DNA from: Kitasatospora atroaurantiaca
GTDB lineage: Bacteria; Actinomycetota; Actinomycetes; Streptomycetales; Streptomycetaceae
Direction of reading: 5' to 3'
DNA length: 64,000 nucleotides
Assembly: GCF_007828955.1 (NCBI RefSeq)
Contig: NZ_VIVR01000001.1
Span: 3,348,001-3,412,000 of the forward strand
The translations under genes were made by a program, and so were the position numbers. Of this stretch, positions 32,855 through 41,327 are shown piece by piece (position 1 is the stretch's first letter; each line of letters begins with the position of its first letter). Under the pieces are notes generated by a model. That model was not told where the DNA came from. It saw only the letters and a list, made by a program, of their open reading frames with translations, and made no database searches.

Positions 32855-33139
32855 ATGCTGCGTAACGGTCTGGAGCCCTGGCACCTCCTGGTGGTGCTGG
32901 CTGTCATCATCCTGCTTTTCGGCTCGAAGAAGCTGCCCGAGATGGCGCGCGGGCTCGGCAAGTCCATGCGCATCCTCAAGGCCGAGACCAAGGCCCTGCG
33001 CGAGGACGACGCCCCGGCGGAGGGTGCAGCCCAGAACACCACGGCTTCGTCGACCCCGGCCGACCAGCCCCGCCCGGCGGTCAGCCCGACCACCGTCACC
33101 CCGGCGGCCGAGACCACCAAGTCGGCCACCAGCGCCTGA
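32855..33139 (+). CDS. tatA: Sec-independent translocase protein TatA
   Basis: A 94-aa protein. [20 protein letters not shown] is the short N-terminal helix, followed by the hinge [20 protein letters not shown], with the FG-x3-LP motif that defines TatA/E. The amphipathic helix and a disordered Ser/Thr/Pro/Ala-rich tail follow. TatA forms the pore for folded twin-arginine proteins; tatC is not in this window. I used the ATG at 32855 rather than 32816 since the TM segment starts there; cagggATG has aaggga further upstream. Confidence 0.93.
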   Translation: MLRNGLEPWHLLVVLAVIILLFGSKKLPEMARGLGKSMRILKAETKALREDDAPAEGAAQNTTASSTPADQPRPAVSPTTVTPAAETTKSATSA

Positions 33140-33177
33140 GTCGCCTCTGCCGGACTCACGCCGCGCGAATCTCACCC

Positions 33178-33215
33178 CGAGCCTCCGCCCCGTCAGCTGA
33201 CTGGGCGGGGGCTCG
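33178..33215. terminator. Terminator after tatA
   Basis: cgagcctccgccc and gggcgggggctcg form a 13-bp stem with one mismatch and a 12-nt loop. Confidence 0.8.
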
Positions 33216-33343
33216 GTCGTTTCCGAGTCCGACCCGGCCGGCCGGTGAGTCCGTGGCTCGGTGGCTGCGGCCGCGAACTGACGGACGCTCGGATGGCGTA
33301 GCAGCCCCCGGCGGCTTCCCGGCGGCTGCCGGAGGATGGGTGC

Positions 33344-33925
33344 GTGGCCGTCCCCAGAGACCCGATGGAACCCGTGGAGCCGTTCGAGCCACCCCAGCCG
33401 TCCCAGCCGTCCGGACGCGACCTGTGGGGGTTGGGGTTGATGCTGCTCGGGCCCATCGCACTGCTGGTGGCCTTCTTCACCCTCCCGATGGGCGTGTTCG
33501 GCCCCGAGCATCCGGTGCTGAGCTGGGTCACCTTCGGACTGGCTCTGGCGGTGGTGGCCGTGCTGCTGCTGCGGAAGATCGGCCAGGAGCTGCTGGACGT
33601 TCCCGGGCGGCCCGGGGTGGTGATCCTGCTGCTGAGCTGCTTCTCGCTGGTCGTCTTCGCCACCGCCTATCTGGCGCTGGCCCGGGATCCCGGCCAGTTC
33701 AACGGCCTGCAGACCCGGGTCGACGCGCTGTACTTCACCGTGATCACCATGTCGACCGTCGGCTACGGGGACATCTACCCCAGCGGGCAACACGCCCGGG
33801 AGGTGGTGATGGTGCAGATCCTCTACACGCTGGTCTTCCTGACGGCCGGCGCCACCGCGATCACCCGCCGGCTGCGCATGCGCTTCGCCGACCGGGCGGC
33901 CACCCGGCGCCGACCGCCGCGCTGA
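33344..33925 (+). CDS. Two-pore-domain-like K+ channel (ion channel family)
   Basis: A 193-aa protein with four predicted transmembrane helices. The selectivity filter TMSTVGYGDIYPSGQ (near residue 135) is the TVGYGD K+ signature, followed by the pore helix VVMVQILYTLVFLTAGATAI. No RCK (TrkA-N) domain is attached, so gating is not by the usual bacterial sensor domain. The start is GTG at 33344, with ggagg 8 bp upstream. It ends only 7 bp before the convergent kinase gene. Confidence 0.88.
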   Translation: MAVPRDPMEPVEPFEPPQPSQPSGRDLWGLGLMLLGPIALLVAFFTLPMGVFGPEHPVLSWVTFGLALAVVAVLLLRKIGQELLDVPGRPGVVILLLSCFSLVVFATAYLALARDPGQFNGLQTRVDALYFTVITMSTVGYGDIYPSGQHAREVVMVQILYTLVFLTAGATAITRRLRMRFADRAATRRRPPR

Positions 33926-33932
33926 GCGTGCG

Positions 33933-35444
33933 TCAGTTGCCGGCGTTGGAGTCCCGCGTCGGCTGCTGCGCGTGCAGGGTGTTGATCAGCGAGCCGAGCC
34001 GGTTCTGCCAGTTCTGACTGGTGCCGTTGTCGATCGCATGCTTCTTGGCCAAGTCCCGGACCACCTTCTGGGCGTTCCGCAGAGTCTGCTCGGCAACCTG
34101 CGGCTGGTGGTCGGCGAGGGCGCCGGAGGCGTCGTCCAGCAGGCCGAGCAGATCGGCCTGTCTGTCCCGCTCCTTGGTGATCTGCGCCTGGGCGACGGCG
34201 GCCCGGAGCGCGGCGAGGGCCCCGGCCGGGCCGGGCTTGGCGGTGGGCGTCGGCAGGGTGCTCGGGCTCTCCGATGCGGACGGCGACGCGGAGGCGGAGG
34301 CCGCGACGGTCGGGGTGGAAACCCCGGCCCGGGCCCCGCCACCGGGGCCGCTCAGCGCGAATGCGGCGATGGCCGCCGCCCCCGCCACCACGGCCACACC
34401 GACCCCGGCGAGCACCAGCGGGCGGCGCCGGTCCGGCCGGATCGGCTCCATCATCGAGGTATGCGGCATCGAGGTCTGCGGCCCGAAGGACGGCGGCAGC
34501 GGCGCGAGGGGCGGCAGGACGGAGGTCCGCTGCGGGTCCGCATAAGGCCCGGCCGGGGGCGCGGCGATCGGGGGCAGCGCCTGGGTGGCCGCCAGCAGCT
34601 CGGTGGTGCGGTCGGTGGCGGCGGCGACCGGTACGGCGGCGAGGAGTTCGGCCCGGGCGCTGCCCGCGTCGGCCGGACGCTCCGCCGGGTTCTTGGCGAG
34701 CAGCCGCAGCACGGCTGCGTCCAGGCCCGCCGGCACGTCCGGGCGCCGCGCCGAGACCGGTGCGGGCTGCTCGCTGACGTGTTTGAAGGCGATCGCCACG
34801 GGTGCGTCGGCCGTGAACGGCGGCTCCCCGGTGAGCATCTCGACCAGCACGCAGCCGACGGCGTAGAGGTCCGCGCGGCCGTCCACCTCGGCGGCGGTGG
34901 CCTGCTCGGGCGAGAGGTACGCCGCCGTGCCGAGCACGGTGGCCGGCTGGGTCAGCCGCGAGCTGGACGAGCTCACCCGGGCGATGCCGAAGTCGACGAC
35001 CTTCACACCGCCGTCAGGGGTGATCATGATGTTGCCGGGCTTGATGTCCCGGTGCACCAGGCCCGCGGCGTGCGCGACCTCCAGCGCCTCGCAGACGGCC
35101 GCGGCGATCCCGACGGCCCGCTCGACCGGCAGGCCCGGCGTCTCGGCCAGCAACCGGCTGAGCGACCGGCCGTGCACCAGCTCCATGACGATGTACGGGG
35201 ATCCCTGGTCGACGCCCGAGTCGAAGACCATCACGATGCGCGGGTGCACCAGCATCGCGGCGTGCTGGGCCTCCCGGCCGAAGCGCTCGGCGAAGTGCGG
35301 GTCGTCGGCGAGGCCGCCGTTGAGCACCTTGACCGCGACGGGGCGGCCGAGCACCCGGTCGTGACCGCGGTAGACCGTCGCCATACCGCCGACGCCGAGT
35401 ATCTCCTCCAGCACGTAACGCCCGTTCAACGCGCGTCCGATCAT
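33933..35444 (-). CDS. PknB-type Ser/Thr protein kinase with extracellular domain
   Basis: A 503-aa protein. The kinase domain (9-268) has GVGGMATVYRG, the ATP-binding Lys in VAVKVL, HRDIKPGN (about 131) and VDFGIAR. A Pro/Ser linker leads to one transmembrane helix (PLVLAGVGVAVVAGAAAIAA). Outside is a Pro/Ser/Thr-rich stalk and a helical domain of about 100 residues (ALAALRAAVAQAQITKERDR and following), not PASTA repeats. The ligand is unknown. A perfect inverted repeat, tcgtgcac-ct-gtgcacga, lies 47 bp upstream of the start. Confidence 0.93.
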   Translation of the reverse strand: MIGRALNGRYVLEEILGVGGMATVYRGHDRVLGRPVAVKVLNGGLADDPHFAERFGREAQHAAMLVHPRIVMVFDSGVDQGSPYIVMELVHGRSLSRLLAETPGLPVERAVGIAAAVCEALEVAHAAGLVHRDIKPGNIMITPDGGVKVVDFGIARVSSSSSRLTQPATVLGTAAYLSPEQATAAEVDGRADLYAVGCVLVEMLTGEPPFTADAPVAIAFKHVSEQPAPVSARRPDVPAGLDAAVLRLLAKNPAERPADAGSARAELLAAVPVAAATDRTTELLAATQALPPIAAPPAGPYADPQRTSVLPPLAPLPPSFGPQTSMPHTSMMEPIRPDRRRPLVLAGVGVAVVAGAAAIAAFALSGPGGGARAGVSTPTVAASASASPSASESPSTLPTPTAKPGPAGALAALRAAVAQAQITKERDRQADLLGLLDDASGALADHQPQVAEQTLRNAQKVVRDLAKKHAIDNGTSQNWQNRLGSLINTLHAQQPTRDSNAGN

Positions 35445-35491
35445 CTGGCGTCACTCCCCTCGGATACCTCGGCCGGAGGCTTCGGGTCGCC

Positions 35492-35509
35492 TCGTGCACC
35501 TGTGCACGA
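35492..35509. promoter_or_regulatory. Inverted repeat upstream of the Ser/Thr kinase gene
   Basis: tcgtgcac and gtgcacga are perfect 8-bp arms with a 2-bp spacer (ct), 48 bp before the kinase start codon. It is probably a repressor or activator site; the binding protein is unknown. Confidence 0.5.
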
Positions 35510-35626
35510 TAGCCGCCGCGCGCCGGGGCCACCGACTCACCGGCCGAAAGGGGCGCCGGCACCCGGCGGAGAACGCCCGGAGGGCCACCGCTGCCCGGCG
35601 CCGGACCAGAACGGAGAACGCGCAGC

Positions 35627-37798
35627 TCACTGCGGCCCCCGCGGCACCTGCGGCGGGACCTGGAGAGTGCCGTACCGCTGCATCCGCTGCCAGCGCAGCC
35701 GGGAGCCCGCGAGCGCGGTGCAGACGGACTGGATGACCACCAGGTAGATCAGCTGGCGGTAGACGAACTGCTGCAGCGGCAGACTCCAGAGCGGGCCGAG
35801 CCGCTCGCCGTCCAGCCGGAAGGCGTACACGCCCATCGCGGTCTGCAGCGCAAGGAAGGCGGCCCAGAGGCCGACGATCCGTACCGGGTCGAGGAAGACC
35901 AGGCCGTACAGCGCGAAGACGTCGACCACCGGGGCCAGCAGCGGCAGCAGCACCTGGAACAGCAGCAGGTAGCCGAGGCCGCGGCGGCCCAGCTTGCCGG
36001 CCTGGCCGCCCTGGCGCAGGGCGCCGCGGTGCTTCCACATCGCCTGCAGGGTGCCGTAGCACCAGCGGTAGCGCTGCCGCCACAGGGCGCCGAGGGAGGC
36101 CGGGGCCTCCGTCCAGGCCTTGGCCCGCTCCTCGTAGACGACCCGCCAGCCGGCCCGGCAGAGCGCCATGGTCAGGTCGGTGTCCTCGGCCAGCGTGCTC
36201 TCGCCGACCCCGCCGATGCGCAGCAGGGCGGAGCGGCGGAAGGCGCCGACCGCGCCGGGGACGGTGGGCATGCACTCGGCGAGGTCGAAGAGGCGGCGGT
36301 CCAGGTTGAAACCGACCACGTACTCGATGTGCTGCCACCGGCCGAGCAGTCCGCCCCGGTTGACGACCTTGGCGTTGCCGGAGACGGCGCCGACCCGGCG
36401 GTCGGCGAAGGGCTGGACCAGCATCCGTACGGCATCCCGCTCGAAGACGGTGTCGCCGTCGACCATCACCAGCAGCTCGGCGCGGGCGGCGGCGATGCCC
36501 GCGTTGAGCGCTGCCGGCTTGCCCGCGTTCTGCTGGCGGATCACCCGGACGAAGGGGAGGTTCAGGGATTCGACCAGGTCGGCGGTCCCGTCGGTGGAGC
36601 CGTCGTCGACCACGATCACCTCGACCGGGTGGTCGGAGGCGAGCAGCGAGCGGACGGCGGCCTCGATGCCCGCGCGTTCGTTGTAGGCGGGGACGATGAT
36701 GCTGACCGGCTCGGTCACGGGCGGGCCCCAGGGCCGGTCGCGGACCTTCTTGTGCCTGCGCGCGGCCACCACGACCGCGATCGCCCGCAGCACGCTGACG
36801 GCACCCGCCGCGTACAGCAGCCAGCCGAGCAGGGTGAGCGCCCAGTCGCTGGCCGTCAGGGCGCCGATCACGGCCAGGCCCTGCCAGTGGTCGGCGGCCT
36901 CGGCGGGCCGCACGGGGCGAGGCAGCCGGACGGCGTCGCCGACGGTCTCGAAGCGGTAGCCGCTCGCCTTGAGGCGGGGCAGCAGCTGCTCGAGCGCGGC
37001 GGCGGTCTGGCTTCGGTCACCGCCCGCGTCGTGCATCAGCAGGATCTGCCCGCCGGCTCCCTTGGGGGTCGCGTTGGCGACGATCTGCTCGACGCCCGGG
37101 CGGCGCCAGTCCTCGCTGTCCAGGGTGGTGAGGACGGTGAGATAGCCCTCACGGCCGGCCTGCTGGACGGCCTGCCAGTCGGCGTCCGTGAGGGCGTCGG
37201 TGGAGGAGGAGTACGGCGGCCGCAGCAGGGAGCTGGTCTGACCGGTCGCCCCGGCCAGGGCCAGCTGGGACTCGCGCAGCTCCAGCGAGCGCCGCCAGGG
37301 GGCGGCGTGGGCGAGGTCGGCGTGGGTGAAGGTGTGGATGCCGATCTGGTGGCCCTCGGCGAGGATCCGCCTGGTCAGCCCGGGGTTGGCGGCGACCTGG
37401 GTGCCGACCACGAAGAAGGTCGCGTGCACCTGGTTGCGGCGCAGCACGTCCAGGATCTGCGGGGTCCACTGCGGGTCAGGGCCGTCGTCGAAGGTGAGCG
37501 CGAGGGTCTTGGCGCCGGGCGCGGCTGTACGGTCCGAGGCTCCGTCGATCACCGGGCCGCCCTCGCGGACCCCGGCGGGGACGTTCTGGTTGCTGCCCTC
37601 TGCCGGGACGGCGCCGTCGGCGGCGTGGCCGTACATGTGCTGGGTGTAGCCCTGCAGCAGGAGCGCGGCGGAGAGGGTGAGGACCAGCACGGTGAGCATC
37701 AGCCAGTGGGTGCGCAGCGGTACCTGGCGGACCATGCCGCGGCGGCCGCGCGTGCCCTTGCGGCTGCGGCGGGAGGGGGTACGGACTGGCGTGGTCAC
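35627..37798 (-). CDS. Polysaccharide deacetylase fused to a GT2 glycosyltransferase
   Basis: A 723-aa membrane protein. After an N-terminal helix comes a NodB deacetylase domain with LALTFDDGPDPQWTPQILDV (about 100), IGIHTFTHADL with the H-x3-H metal motif, RPPYSSS and ILLMHDAGGD. Then follow transmembrane helices and a GT2 synthase domain (from about 363): VSIIVPAYNERAG, VVDDGSTDGT, VDGDTVF, EDTDL and QRYRWCYGT with the QxxRW motif. Four helices complete the C-terminus. Such fusions probably make and deacetylate a beta-linked amino-sugar polymer at the membrane. It follows its putative partner by 25 bp. Confidence 0.92.
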   Translation of the reverse strand: MTTPVRTPSRRSRKGTRGRRGMVRQVPLRTHWLMLTVLVLTLSAALLLQGYTQHMYGHAADGAVPAEGSNQNVPAGVREGGPVIDGASDRTAAPGAKTLALTFDDGPDPQWTPQILDVLRRNQVHATFFVVGTQVAANPGLTRRILAEGHQIGIHTFTHADLAHAAPWRRSLELRESQLALAGATGQTSSLLRPPYSSSTDALTDADWQAVQQAGREGYLTVLTTLDSEDWRRPGVEQIVANATPKGAGGQILLMHDAGGDRSQTAAALEQLLPRLKASGYRFETVGDAVRLPRPVRPAEAADHWQGLAVIGALTASDWALTLLGWLLYAAGAVSVLRAIAVVVAARRHKKVRDRPWGPPVTEPVSIIVPAYNERAGIEAAVRSLLASDHPVEVIVVDDGSTDGTADLVESLNLPFVRVIRQQNAGKPAALNAGIAAARAELLVMVDGDTVFERDAVRMLVQPFADRRVGAVSGNAKVVNRGGLLGRWQHIEYVVGFNLDRRLFDLAECMPTVPGAVGAFRRSALLRIGGVGESTLAEDTDLTMALCRAGWRVVYEERAKAWTEAPASLGALWRQRYRWCYGTLQAMWKHRGALRQGGQAGKLGRRGLGYLLLFQVLLPLLAPVVDVFALYGLVFLDPVRIVGLWAAFLALQTAMGVYAFRLDGERLGPLWSLPLQQFVYRQLIYLVVIQSVCTALAGSRLRWQRMQRYGTLQVPPQVPRGPQ

Positions 37799-37823
37799 TG
37801 GTCCTCGGCTCGGATCAGGGGGT

Positions 37824-38339
37824 TCAGGGGCTCTTGGTGGGCTTGTGGTCGGGTGCCGCGGACGGGCGTCCGTGGCCCGGGCCCGCGGTGGTGGCGCTCG
37901 GGGTGGTGCTCGGCGCGAGGGTGGTGGGGGCGGCCTGGGTGGCGGCTGCGCCGGGCGTGCGGCGGGCGGTGCCGGCCGGCCGCGCGGCGGGCGGGGTGAC
38001 CGGCTTGGACGCCTGTGGGTCGGCCGTCTGCAGGACGGTCGGCGTGACCCTGGGCCGGTCGGCGGTCTGCTGCGGGAGGAACGGGGCGTTGATGCTGGGG
38101 CCGCCGAGCACGCTGCTGACCAGCAGGGCGAGGTACCCGGCGGCGGGGACGGCGAGGAGCCAACCGATCCGGCGGACGCGGCGCTGGCGGCGTCCGGAGG
38201 TGTCCACGAAGACCGGGGCGTTCTGCGGCGGACGGACGGACCTCCGGTCGATGCGGACCGGGTCGCCGAGGCGCGCCGGATCGAGCCGCACCGGGCCGTC
38301 GGGATGCACCGCGTCGATCCGCGCCGTGTCGTCGATCAC
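37824..38339 (-). CDS. Membrane-anchored Pro/Thr-rich protein upstream of the deacetylase-GT
   Basis: About 171 residues. It starts VIDDTARIDAVHPDGPVRLD with charged repeats, followed by one transmembrane helix (RIGWLLAVPAAGYLALLVSS). An extracellular tail rich in Thr, Pro and Ala ends KPTKSP. There is no recognised domain. It is the first gene of the operon with the deacetylase-GT and may guide or anchor the polymer synthase. The GTG at 38339 has a weak upstream RBS; longer in-frame translation to 38555 crosses hairpins and is less likely. Confidence 0.6.
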   Translation of the reverse strand: MIDDTARIDAVHPDGPVRLDPARLGDPVRIDRRSVRPPQNAPVFVDTSGRRQRRVRRIGWLLAVPAAGYLALLVSSVLGGPSINAPFLPQQTADRPRVTPTVLQTADPQASKPVTPPAARPAGTARRTPGAAATQAAPTTLAPSTTPSATTAGPGHGRPSAAPDHKPTKSP

Positions 38340-38394
38340 CTTCGTGGTCCCACTCGTCCTGTCGGCCCCGTTCCGCGCCCGGACAGTCCGACGC

Positions 38395-38692
38395 CGGGCG
38401 GACGGTGGGTACAGGGGGCCCACCGGCCGCCCGGAGCTCGGATGCTGCCACCGGCGGCGGCCGGGGCGATCCGGATGGGCGGGTGGACCCGGGGGAGTCC
38501 GCCTACCCACCCGGAGCTTTCGAGCCGGGCGGTCGGTGGACACGGGGGAGCCCACCGGCCGCCCGGAGCTTGGGAGGTGCTGCCGGGTACTGCACAGGTA
38601 CCGGTCCTGCTTCCTGTCTCGGTACCTGTCTGGTTCACCGGACGGACGATGGGCCCGGGGGGTTTGCCCACCGTCCGTCCGGAGTCTCTGGG
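38395..38692. repeat. Tandem array of related hairpins
   Basis: Four related hairpins at about 38395-38439, 38472-38520, 38522-38574 and 38634-38692 share gggcgg-type arms and an accgg(c)cgcccgg end with a G-run loop (acgggggagcccaccgg). A fifth, different hairpin is caggtaccg (38595-38603) with cggtacctg (38620-38628). The last of the four lies right after the stop of the sigma-operon gene and can serve as its terminator; the rest form the leader of the downstream operon. Confidence 0.7.
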
Positions 38693-38696
38693 GTGG

Positions 38697-39572
38697 TTAC
38701 CTCGCGGTGCCACCGTCCTGTTTGCCGCCGTCGCTGGGCGACTGACTGGCCTTGGCGGTCCGCTCCGGTTTGCTCGGGAGCGGGACCGGGAGCTTCGTCG
38801 AGCCGTCCTTGGTGGGGTCCGCGGACGGCGTACCGGTCGAGTCCCCCTCCTTGGACCGTGCGATGGCGGCCGTGCAGTAGCCGTCGACACGCTCCGCACT
38901 GCCCGCCGCCTTCAGCAGGGGGGCGAGCAGGGGCTCGGCGAGCAGGAGCTTGGGCTTGCCGCCGGCCGCCACCCGCTGGGAGAACGTGCGGCAGAGCCCG
39001 AGCAGCTGCGCCGCCTCGCTGTCGCCCGGACCGGTCGCCTGGCCGGTCGCCGTTCCCGACTGGCCCGGACCGGCCGAGGGGCCTGCGGTCGCGGTGCCCG
39101 AAGGCTCCGGCACGCCGGTACCGCCGAGGCCACGCTTCCCGGAGGCCGTGGACGGCCCTCCGGAGGCGCTGTGCACGGCCACGGGGGCGTCCTCGGCCCG
39201 ACCACCGCCGCCCAGGGCGGCAGGAAGGTTTCCGGTGCCGGCCGCGAATGCCACACCTCCCAGCGCGGTGGCAGCAAACGCAACGGCGACGGCCTTCGCA
39301 CTGAAGGCCCGCGCCAGCGCGGTGTCTGCCATCGTTCGTCTCCGGAGCTGTGGGGCGGGGTTTCGGCGGGCCTCCCGGAACGCGGCCAGTGCCTCCTGCT
39401 CCCCGGGGAGTTCACCGTCCCCGGCTGCGGGGGCAGCGGCGGCGGCGAGCAACCCGGCAAGGGCGGCGTGACCGGTGAGGGGGGCCTGACCGGCCGACGT
39501 GCCGACTGCAGCACCGCCGAGCAGCTGCTCGGCCGTGTCGCGGTCGATCCGACGGGATCGGTTGGTGCTCAT
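38697..39572 (-). CDS. Predicted membrane anti-sigma-like protein, coupled to the ECF sigma gene
   Basis: A 291-aa protein. The cytoplasmic N-terminus (DRDTAEQLLGGAAVGTSAGQ and an Arg-rich part) is followed by one transmembrane helix (AVAVAFAATALGGVAFAAGT). A long extracellular Gly/Ser/Pro/Thr-rich region has a helical section with two cysteines (LGLCRTFSQRV and DGYCTAAIARS). It overlaps the sigma stop by ATGA, the arrangement of many anti-sigma factors. No ZAS zinc motif (HxxxCxxC) is visible, so an anti-sigma role is inferred from context only. Confidence 0.6.
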   Translation of the reverse strand: MSTNRSRRIDRDTAEQLLGGAAVGTSAGQAPLTGHAALAGLLAAAAAPAAGDGELPGEQEALAAFREARRNPAPQLRRRTMADTALARAFSAKAVAVAFAATALGGVAFAAGTGNLPAALGGGGRAEDAPVAVHSASGGPSTASGKRGLGGTGVPEPSGTATAGPSAGPGQSGTATGQATGPGDSEAAQLLGLCRTFSQRVAAGGKPKLLLAEPLLAPLLKAAGSAERVDGYCTAAIARSKEGDSTGTPSADPTKDGSTKLPVPLPSKPERTAKASQSPSDGGKQDGGTAR

Positions 39573-40387
39573 CTCATGTCCTTCAGCGTCGCGGCCCTGG
39601 GTTGTGTCACACCTTGCGGAGAATTTTTTTCCGCCGTCCCCTGACGAGGTACGCCGACGGCGGCTCCGCCGGTCTGTTCCAGCAGCTTGGCGAGCTTGCG
39701 CAGGCCCCGGTGCGCGGCCATCCGGACACTGCCGGACCGCTTGCCCAGCACCCGGGCGGCGCTCTCCGCGTCCAGCCCGAGCACCACCCGGAGCAGCACG
39801 GCCTCGGCCTGGTCCCGCGGCAGCCTGGCGATCAGCGCCAGGGCGTCGGAGGTGCCGACGGAGGCGAGGGCGGTGCCCGCGGTGTCCTCGGCGGCGGCCA
39901 GCTCGGCGAGGTACTCGAACGGGAGGTCGGCGGCCGGGCGGCGGCGCACCCGGCGCAGGTGGTCCATCGCGCGGTTACGGGCGATGGTGGCGGCCCAGCC
40001 CCGGAAGCCGTCCGCGTCCCCGGTGAAGGAGCACAGGTCGCGGGCGATCTGCAGCCAGGTCTCGGAGGCGATGTCCTCGGCGTCCTCCGTCCCTCCGCCC
40101 ACCAGGACGCGCAGGTAGCGGAGCAGGCCCGGCTGGACGGCCCGGAAGAGGAGCCGGAAGGCCTCCTCGTCCCCGCCCTGGGCGGCCCGGACGGCTGCGG
40201 CGAGATCCGGCCCACCGTCCGGCTGGTCGTCCGGCTGCCGGCCGGGCGGTACGACCGGCGGCACCCGGCCGGGTGGCGCCGGGTGGTCGGTCGGTGCCGG
40301 GTGGCCCGCTGGTCTCGGGCGGCCCGGCGCTATCGGGCTGCCGACGGTGTTGTCGGCGCCCGTCCCCTGAGGTTCTGCACTGTGCAC
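39569..40387 (-). CDS. ECF-type RNA polymerase sigma factor
   Basis: A 272-aa protein. A Pro-rich N-terminus of about 55 residues precedes region 2 (FRLLFRAVQPGLLRYLRVLV, then EDAEDIASETWLQIAR with the DAEDI core) and region 4 (IARLPRDQAEAVLLRVVLGL, then SGSVRMAAHRGLRKLAKLLE). The unusual N-terminal tail could be mistaken translation from the GTG at 40385-40387; no better start is present before region 2. The signal it reacts to is unknown. It is coupled to the membrane protein downstream. Confidence 0.88.
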   Translation of the reverse strand: MHSAEPQGTGADNTVGSPIAPGRPRPAGHPAPTDHPAPPGRVPPVVPPGRQPDDQPDGGPDLAAAVRAAQGGDEEAFRLLFRAVQPGLLRYLRVLVGGGTEDAEDIASETWLQIARDLCSFTGDADGFRGWAATIARNRAMDHLRRVRRRPAADLPFEYLAELAAAEDTAGTALASVGTSDALALIARLPRDQAEAVLLRVVLGLDAESAARVLGKRSGSVRMAAHRGLRKLAKLLEQTGGAAVGVPRQGTAEKNSPQGVTQPRAATLKDMR

Positions 40388-40649
40388 CCGTCACATCATG
40401 GGGCATGCCGGACAGCCCTCGGCCCGTAGGGGCCGGATAGGCCGCCGCAGGCCGAAATGCCCCATCGACCAGGACGAATGTCATGACAGTCGCTGCCATT
40501 CGCCCGCAGCCGACAAAGGTGCTCCGGTCATACGTTTGAGACGACCGGAGCAGTCACCCTGCCCACCCGCCGTACGCCCGGGTCGGACGCCTCCCGCCGC
40601 CGCTGCCGCAGGCCGACTGCCACTCCCCCCATGCACCAGGGATGACGTG

Positions 40650-41327
40650 ATGACGACCGCCCAGCAGCTCTTCGCCGAGGGGATCCGCGAGCACTTCGCC
40701 CCGGCCCTGCGGGCGCTGGGCTTCACGGGCTGGCGGCACTCCTTCAGCCTCCCCGACGAGGACCACTGGGCCCTGCTCGGCGTCGAACTCGCCGGCGTCG
40801 ACGACCGGGCCGTCCGCTACACCGTCAACCTCAGCCTGACCCCCAAGGACGCCTGGACCGGGCGGGCGCTGCGCCCGAACCCGAACGCGCCGACCGGCCT
40901 GGAGGTCTGGCACGCCCGGATCGGGGAGCTGCTGCCGGTCGGCGGCGAGGTGTGGTGGGAGGTCGCCCCCGGCCCCCGCTGGCTGGTCGCCGTCGAGGAC
41001 TCGGTGGCGGCCGTCCGCCACTACGGGCTGCCGGAACTCGTACGCCGGCTGGCCGCCGCGGAGGGCGCCGAGACGTACCTCTCCCCCGCCGAGCTGGAGG
41101 ACGTCAACGCCGCCCTGCTGACGGGGGCCGTCGCCCGCATACAGCGCGCCGAGCTGGCCGACAGGACCCTCGTCCTGACCGGCGCCTGGAGCAGGTCCGA
41201 CCCCGTGGCCAGGGAGGTCCTGGCGGGCGCGGCCGAGGGCTTCCTCTCCGCCGACGACGAACGCTTCCGACGCGTCCGATGCCTCGACACCCTCGGCCGC
41301 GCACTCTGGACCTTCCCGGCCGCCTGA
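40650..41327 (+). CDS. DUF4304-type protein
   Basis: A 225-aa soluble protein. The N-terminal region AQQLFAEGIREHFAPALRAL, then GFTGWRHSFSLPDEDHWALL and YTVNLSLTP, matches the DUF4304 layout, a fold found in immunity-like and accessory proteins. The function is not known. The ATG at 40650 has agggatga upstream. It is divergent from the sigma factor gene, separated by a 262-bp gap that contains a 10-bp palindrome (tgtcatgaca, 40479-40488) but no clear promoter for this gene. Confidence 0.7.
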   Translation: MTTAQQLFAEGIREHFAPALRALGFTGWRHSFSLPDEDHWALLGVELAGVDDRAVRYTVNLSLTPKDAWTGRALRPNPNAPTGLEVWHARIGELLPVGGEVWWEVAPGPRWLVAVEDSVAAVRHYGLPELVRRLAAAEGAETYLSPAELEDVNAALLTGAVARIQRAELADRTLVLTGAWSRSDPVAREVLAGAAEGFLSADDERFRRVRCLDTLGRALWTFPAA

